This document shows, piece by piece, positions 59,195-64,000 of a stretch of 64,000 nt of DNA (position 1 is its first letter; the number at the start of each line of letters is the position of its first letter). The stretch is from Solidesulfovibrio sp. Its GTDB lineage: Bacteria; Desulfobacterota; Desulfovibrionia; Desulfovibrionales; Desulfovibrionaceae. A program made the translations under genes and the position numbers. The stretch lies in the NCBI RefSeq assembly GCF_029978005.1, contig NZ_JARKOZ010000153.1:1-64000 (forward strand). Reading direction: 5' to 3'. The notes below the pieces were generated by a model. That model made no database searches. It had not been told where the DNA came from and saw only the letters and a list, made by a program, of their open reading frames with translations.

Positions 59195-61338
59195 CCATTA
59201 CACACGGCGTGAACAAGAAGCCGGTCACGACCAGAGTTTTTGAACAATGCTTCGAGGGCATACAGGGTATACAGGGAGAAATCTTCACGGGCTATCCGCT
59301 AGTCGCGACGCCAGAGGGCAAATACTCGATAGATGCTACTTTGGTAAGCCCCTCCAAGGGTATAGTACTCTTCGATTTGATCGAAGGTACGGAGGTTGGA
59401 AATTATACCGAACGCCAGGACGACTTGGCTAACAAGATTGAATCGCGATTAAAGCTGCACCGTGAGCTTGTCAATAGGCGCCAGTTGATCGTACCCTTGT
59501 CGGTCATTTCATTCGCACCTGCAGTAACGAATGCCAACGACCTTGCCGTGGAGGGGTACCCGCTCATCGGCGAGGACGGACTCACTGCTGCGCTGGACCT
59601 GATTGACTGGGTGGATGGTGACGACGACCTTTATCGGATGACACTTTCGGCGATCGAGAGCTTAAGTAGTATCAGAAAGAGTCGCTCAAAGCGGGTAGTC
59701 AGCCGGGATAATTCGCGTGGTGCCAAACTTAAGCGTCTCGAAGACTCCATCGCGACATTGGATCATCGTCAAAACAAAGCGGTCATTGAGACTGTAGAAG
59801 GCGTTCAGCGTATTCGGGGCCTGGCCGGATCTGGTAAGACTATCGTGCTGGCACTCAAAGCGGCATATCTGCACACCCAGCATTCCGACTGGCGCATTGC
59901 AGTGACCTTTCATACCCGTTCGCTTAAAGGACAGTTTCGTCGATTGATCAATAATTTTTGCATTGAACAGAGCGGTGAGGAACCTGACTGGACGAAGATC
60001 AGGGTTGTCAATGCTTGGGGCGCTCCCGGAGGAGACGCAAGGGATGGCATTTATTACGAGTATTGTCGCGCCACTGGGACCGAGTTTTTCGATTTCAAAA
60101 GTGCATCTTTCAAATTCGGGGGAAATGATCGAGCATTCGACGGTGCCTGCCAGGCTGCGTTGGCGACCGCCTCAGATTCTATACAACTATACGACGTGAT
60201 ACTTGCTGACGAGGCACAAGACTTCGCCCCGAGCTTCCTGCGGCTTTGTTACGCTATGCTGCGAGCACCTAAACGGTTGGTTTACGCCTACGACGAGCTT
60301 CAAAATCTTTCCGGCACATCCCTACCTCCGCCCGAAGAGATGTTTGGGAATGACGATCGCGGGCAGCCCCTGGTCACGTTTGGCGATGATCGCAGGCGAG
60401 ATGTTATTTTACAAAAGTGTTATCGTAACTCAAGACCTGTTCTTGTTACTGCGCATGGACTAGGATTCGGCATTTATAGAAATACACCACAAGGTGCGGT
60501 TACAGGATTGGTCCAAATGTTCGACTATCCATATTTGTGGGATGAAATTGGTTACCGCGTTCGTGATGGGCAATTGACGAAAGCTCAACATGTTGTGTTG
60601 GAGCGCACCGAAGAAACAAGTCCAAAATTTTTGGAATCCCACTCGCCAATTGACGACCTCGTCCAGTTCATCAAATTCGACAGTGAGGCCGAACAAAACG
60701 ATTGGCTCGTGCAGCAGATTCGCCACAATATCGAAATTGACGAGTTACGTCATGACGACATAATAGTCATACATCCCGACCCTCTGACGGCTCGAGTGAA
60801 CATCGGCCCTATCCGAAAACAGCTCTTCGAGGTGGGTGTTCAAACTCATCTGGCCGGGGTCGACACGGATGCAGACGTCTTCTTCCGAACCGACACGCCC
60901 TCGGTGACGTTCACTGGAATTTATCGTGCTAAAGGAAATGAGGCGGGCATGGTCTATATCATCAACGCCCAAGACTGCAATGGATCGGGAACTGGTCTCG
61001 CAAGCTTGCGTAACCGTCTCTTCACTGCGATTACGCGGAGCAAGGCATGGGTTCGTGTAATAGGCTACGGTCCTAAGATGCAAGGGATAATCAACGAATT
61101 CATTCTTTTAAAAGCGAAGAATTTCGTTTTGGACTTCGACTATCCGAACGATGACCTCCTTAGCAAGCTGCGTATCGTGCATAGGGATCTTTCCCCGCAC
61201 GAAAAGCAACGCCTAGAAAAGAAGAAAAGTCAGCTTGCCTGTCTTTTACGTGACATGGAAGAAGGCGAACTTCATCCTGAAGACCTGGATACAGAGACCC
61301 GTGAGAAACTTAAAAAATTTCTCGGGGAGAAATCATGA
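59179..61338 (+). CDS. UvrD-like helicase with degenerate NERD-like N-terminus
   Basis: 719 residues from the ATG at 59179 (AAGGAG upstream); an earlier in-frame start at 59065 would run into the methyltransferase end. The first 120 residues (GKYSIDATLVSPSKGIVLFDLIEG) resemble a NERD/PD-(D/E)XK fold, but the second acid plus Lys has become DLIEG, so catalysis is doubtful. Then a superfamily 1 ATPase: Walker A GLAGSGKT (K220), DEAQD box (D344), motif IV QKCYRNSRPVL, and a UvrD-type C-terminus (LRNRLFTAITRSKAWVRVIG). It overlaps drmMI by 16 bp and the next gene as ATGA. Not a known DISARM core gene. Confidence 0.8.
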   Translation: MPERLTITHGVNKKPVTTRVFEQCFEGIQGIQGEIFTGYPLVATPEGKYSIDATLVSPSKGIVLFDLIEGTEVGNYTERQDDLANKIESRLKLHRELVNRRQLIVPLSVISFAPAVTNANDLAVEGYPLIGEDGLTAALDLIDWVDGDDDLYRMTLSAIESLSSIRKSRSKRVVSRDNSRGAKLKRLEDSIATLDHRQNKAVIETVEGVQRIRGLAGSGKTIVLALKAAYLHTQHSDWRIAVTFHTRSLKGQFRRLINNFCIEQSGEEPDWTKIRVVNAWGAPGGDARDGIYYEYCRATGTEFFDFKSASFKFGGNDRAFDGACQAALATASDSIQLYDVILADEAQDFAPSFLRLCYAMLRAPKRLVYAYDELQNLSGTSLPPPEEMFGNDDRGQPLVTFGDDRRRDVILQKCYRNSRPVLVTAHGLGFGIYRNTPQGAVTGLVQMFDYPYLWDEIGYRVRDGQLTKAQHVVLERTEETSPKFLESHSPIDDLVQFIKFDSEAEQNDWLVQQIRHNIEIDELRHDDIIVIHPDPLTARVNIGPIRKQLFEVGVQTHLAGVDTDADVFFRTDTPSVTFTGIYRAKGNEAGMVYIINAQDCNGSGTGLASLRNRLFTAITRSKAWVRVIGYGPKMQGIINEFILLKAKNFVLDFDYPNDDLLSKLRIVHRDLSPHEKQRLEKKKSQLACLLRDMEEGELHPEDLDTETREKLKKFLGEKS

Positions 61339-62018
61339 GGATCGGATTGCCACAACGCATCAAAAAAGACCTTGATGACTCAATCGCAGAGTTGATTCGC
61401 ATTGGAATTTGTGACGACTCAAATTTTTCAGCGATCCGTTCCAGTGGGGACCAGTACGAGATTACATTCAAAGGCGCAGAGCATGTTTCGATCGCGATGG
61501 GGAATATTGAATATTCGGACATCCACCGCGAACTGGCAGAAAAACGTTCTTACAACATGAAGCTCGTCGACGGAGCCTTGCTGCAGTTGATGTATCGGCT
61601 CGACGGAAATCGATTGCTTCAGCACAGGCTTGCGTTCTACCCTTCGGCGACTTTATTGCCCTTTCAAGACGATCCCGAAGCGTATATGCGTGATGCACTG
61701 TTTATTGAGATAATTCGTAGGCATATAGTGCCCTTTCCTCTGCGTTTCGATTTCGATGATTGTAACGACATTCATGTCGACATTAGTCATCCCAAAAGCC
61801 ATCTCACCCTTGGTGACGCAAAAGGCTGTCGTATCCCCGTCACCGCTCCACTTACTCCGCGTTGGTTTGTAGAATTCATCTTACGCAATTTTTATCAGAC
61901 TGAAACCCACGACTTTCTTGGCGGGCTACCTTCTCATCGGATCCATTTCGAGAATTCCATCACAAGCGGAGAACAAGGTTTGATGCACATGATTATTCCA
62001 TACCCGGTGCGCCAATGA
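61335..62018 (+). CDS. DUF2290-like small protein of the defence operon
   Basis: 227 residues with no signal peptide or membrane segment. It resembles the DUF2290 family by length and layout (IGICDDSNFSAIRSSGDQYEITF near the start, PFPLRFDFDDCNDIHVDISHPKSHL in the middle), judged from memory only. It overlaps both neighbours as ATGA (helicase upstream, drmA downstream), so it is translated in step with them and most likely works with the preceding helicase. His and Asp residues in the middle could form a metal site, but no catalytic motif is certain. Confidence 0.55.
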   Translation: MRIGLPQRIKKDLDDSIAELIRIGICDDSNFSAIRSSGDQYEITFKGAEHVSIAMGNIEYSDIHRELAEKRSYNMKLVDGALLQLMYRLDGNRLLQHRLAFYPSATLLPFQDDPEAYMRDALFIEIIRRHIVPFPLRFDFDDCNDIHVDISHPKSHLTLGDAKGCRIPVTAPLTPRWFVEFILRNFYQTETHDFLGGLPSHRIHFENSITSGEQGLMHMIIPYPVRQ

Positions 62019-64000
62019 AAAGCCACGCAAACGCCTGGTTCATCAGTCTCGGTAGCGAAGCCCACACCCGAAGCTTTTCGGTGACCCTTGAGCACGGCCC
62101 TTCGCTCTTCCGGGGTGTCGAGGAAGGCGACGGCGTGCTGATCGCCGGTGGCGATCCGTTGGCCGCCGTTTCGTTCGCCCGGATATACCGCATCCGCACC
62201 AAGCTCGACGAAACGACATTCTTCTTCGATGGCGTCATTCCCGTGGATGGCGCAAAGACGTTGACCGATCTTGGTGTGACCGCGCCCGAATCCAAGGCCG
62301 CAATGGTGCGACTGGAGTGGCCAGTATTCGAAACGGCACTGAAGGCGGCTTGTGGTATAACATTCGATGCCCTGCCCATATTGGGCAGCGGTTCCGCCGA
62401 GGAACAGGCTTATGTGCGGGAACTGCTCCAGATGGCCGTCATCGACGACTTGCTCGGTCCAGCCGACGGTCCGTACGAGGAAATCGTGGGCATGAGCGTC
62501 CGCGATCGCTACCTGGTGGGGAAACTGGCACCGACGTCTCCAGGTGGCGGTCAATCTACCGAGCCCCCCTCCGCCGAGGAGGATGTTCCCGACGGAGAGG
62601 TGCCGTCCGATCTCACCCCCTATGTAAACCCTGACCATATCGCCCGCGAGAAGATACCTCCCGGCCAAATTGATGACGAAGAAGAAAAGGAGGTCGATGC
62701 CTCCACCAATCAGTCTCTCGTTCCTTCGTCCATGGGGTTCACCTTCTGCGTCGACGGGGACCTGGACAAAGTCCAACTGTTCGCCAACTGGGGGCGCTAC
62801 GAACGGACGCAGAGCGAGCGGGAGAACGAGGAGACGGGCAAATCCCCGCGTTGCTGGAAGCGCATACCCTCTGGCGGCTCAACCGCGGTCTCCCTCAATA
62901 AACGCATCATCGAACCGATCCGGATCGACGCCGACTGTCCTTCGGTTGTAGTGCAGGGCTCGGTCAGCGCCCCTTTGGAAAATGGCGACAGGCTGGTGAC
63001 GCTCTTTCTGGTCAACACCCAGACCATGCCGAAGCAGAACCAGGATCAGGCCTGGATCTTCCAGCCCGAACTGATTGTGAGAGACAAAGAGGGGCGAGCT
63101 GTATTCCGTCGTCGCCCGATCCTCCGGGCCGACGAATTCGACGAGGAGCGTGAAGCACTCGAAATGATCTATCGGGATCGGGTCGAATTCGCCGTCGGAC
63201 ATGGCATTTCGGTCCACGCGAGCGTCTCGGAAGAGGATCGCGAGCGAGCCACGGAGGTCAGAACCGCCGTGCTGCCCGAATACGAGATCCAGGTAACCGA
63301 AACGCCCGGTCTCGAACCGGAAGACCGCCCGGCCATGCGCCGAATGATCAAGGACGGCCTGCTCGACATGGAACGGCTCGCCGAACTCGCCACAGCAGAA
63401 AAGCGCGACGACATGGTCGCCGGTCTGAAAGTGCTGACGGACGACTACGCGGAGTGGATCGACGAAAATCGGAAAATCATAGGCAGTGAGGTTGTTGGCT
63501 ACGACATTCCGGCTACCGAGGCGATGGAGCGTTGCAATCTGATACTGGAAAGGCTGAAGGAAGGCATTGGAGTCCTCGCGGCGGACGAGCGGGCGCTGGC
63601 CGCCTTCCGATTCGCCAACCGGGCCATGGCCTCGCAGCGCATTCACAGCATTTATGCGCTCGCCAAACGCCGTGGAGATGACGTCACCGTCGAGGCGTTG
63701 AACGTTCGCAAGAACCGCTCTTGGCGGCCTTTCCAGTTGGCGTTCGTGCTGCTTTCGATTCCCGCACTTGCCAACCCGACTCACCGGGATCGCACCCAGC
63801 CTTTGGAGGCATTCGCCGACTTGCTCTGGTTCCCCACCGGCGGCGGCAAGACCGAGGCATATCTCGGTGTCGCGGCTTTCACCATGGGCATCCGTCGCCT
63901 CCAGGGCAATATGGGAGGTCTCGATGGCGGACGTGGCTTGGCCGTGATCATGCGCTACACCTTACGGTTGCTGACCTTACAACAGTTTCAACGGGCAACG
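62015..64000 (+). CDS. drmA: DISARM helicase DrmA, N-terminal part (cut by window end)
   Basis: 662 codons to the window edge, from an ATG overlapping the DUF2290-like stop as ATGA. The N-terminal region carries VIDDLLGPADGPYEEIVGMSVRDRYLVGKLAP, a stretch I recognise from DrmA, an acidic linker, then a long beta/helical domain, and finally the helicase Walker A LWFPTGGGKTEAYLG near residue 610 and RYTLRLLTLQQFQRA. DrmA is a conserved DISARM core helicase, about 1200 residues long; drmB and drmC would be expected further right. Confidence 0.85.
   Translation, partial: MKSHANAWFISLGSEAHTRSFSVTLEHGPSLFRGVEEGDGVLIAGGDPLAAVSFARIYRIRTKLDETTFFFDGVIPVDGAKTLTDLGVTAPESKAAMVRLEWPVFETALKAACGITFDALPILGSGSAEEQAYVRELLQMAVIDDLLGPADGPYEEIVGMSVRDRYLVGKLAPTSPGGGQSTEPPSAEEDVPDGEVPSDLTPYVNPDHIAREKIPPGQIDDEEEKEVDASTNQSLVPSSMGFTFCVDGDLDKVQLFANWGRYERTQSERENEETGKSPRCWKRIPSGGSTAVSLNKRIIEPIRIDADCPSVVVQGSVSAPLENGDRLVTLFLVNTQTMPKQNQDQAWIFQPELIVRDKEGRAVFRRRPILRADEFDEEREALEMIYRDRVEFAVGHGISVHASVSEEDRERATEVRTAVLPEYEIQVTETPGLEPEDRPAMRRMIKDGLLDMERLAELATAEKRDDMVAGLKVLTDDYAEWIDENRKIIGSEVVGYDIPATEAMERCNLILERLKEGIGVLAADERALAAFRFANRAMASQRIHSIYALAKRRGDDVTVEALNVRKNRSWRPFQLAFVLLSIPALANPTHRDRTQPLEAFADLLWFPTGGGKTEAYLGVAAFTMGIRRLQGNMGGLDGGRGLAVIMRYTLRLLTLQQFQRAT

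Overview
The window looks like a chromosome segment of a high-GC deltaproteobacterial sulfate reducer, probably a Desulfovibrionaceae member. This is inferred from gene content (DUF169 protein, bacteriohemerythrin, many MCPs and PAS kinases, a ricT-metG pair) and the very GC-rich backbone; there is no 16S gene to confirm it. The right-hand 19 kb is a mobile island of visibly lower GC carrying a phage-defence operon that continues past the window end.

Backbone, 1-44.5 kb. (i) 1-7.7 kb: the N-terminal part of an SbcC/SMC-like ATPase, an orphan PAS kinase with a four-Cys cluster, a fused trehalose synthase-maltokinase, and an overlapping operon of an MBL hydrolase, a flavodoxin-like reductase and a ComF-like protein. 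(ii) 7.9-18.6 kb: a degenerate GGDEF/TPR protein, an acyltransferase plus SGNH protein pair, a proline-rich secreted protein, a DUF169 protein, a Tat-exported nitroreductase, a hybrid histidine kinase and a small membrane protein. (iii) 18.7-24 kb: a PilJ-type MCP, an orphan DUF47/PhoU-like protein, a PerR-type regulator and catalase. (iv) 24-34.6 kb, all minus strand: amino-acid permease, alanine dehydrogenase with a near-consensus sigma-54 promoter, its likely TyrR-like sigma-54 activator, a PiT phosphate transporter with its DUF47 partner, a PhoR-like kinase with an unrecognisable ATPase domain, and a lipoprotein alpha/beta hydrolase. (v) 34.6-44.3 kb: lipoprotein, MCP, hemerythrin and small envelope genes, a Phe/Gly/Thr/Ser-rich repeat protein with no Lys, Arg, Glu or His, an MCP with a C-terminal Cache-like domain, metG and ricT.

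Island, from about 44.58 kb. It begins at the 3' end of a tRNA-Lys(CTT) gene. First comes a mobilisation module: a plasmid-Rep-like protein, an AT-rich gap, an RP4/IncP-like oriT, a TraJ-like oriT-binding protein and a TraI-type (MOBP) relaxase. No integrase is in the window. Then, behind a good sigma-70 promoter, follows a defence operon of eight genes overlapping or separated by no more than 16 bp: HTH protein, 5-methylcytosine methyltransferase (DrmMII-like), SNF2 helicase (DrmD), a PD-(D/E)XK-DUF2075 helicase fusion, a 1440-residue N6-adenine methyltransferase (DrmMI), a UvrD-like helicase with a degenerate nuclease-like N-terminus, a small DUF2290-like protein, and DrmA, which runs off the window end. 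I read this as an expanded class 1 DISARM operon with methyltransferases of both DISARM classes and extra helicase modules embedded in it. That composite is the most interesting object in the window.

Throughout the GC-rich backbone, long open frames lie opposite real genes; these were treated as shadows. No CRISPR array, rRNA or insertion sequence was seen.
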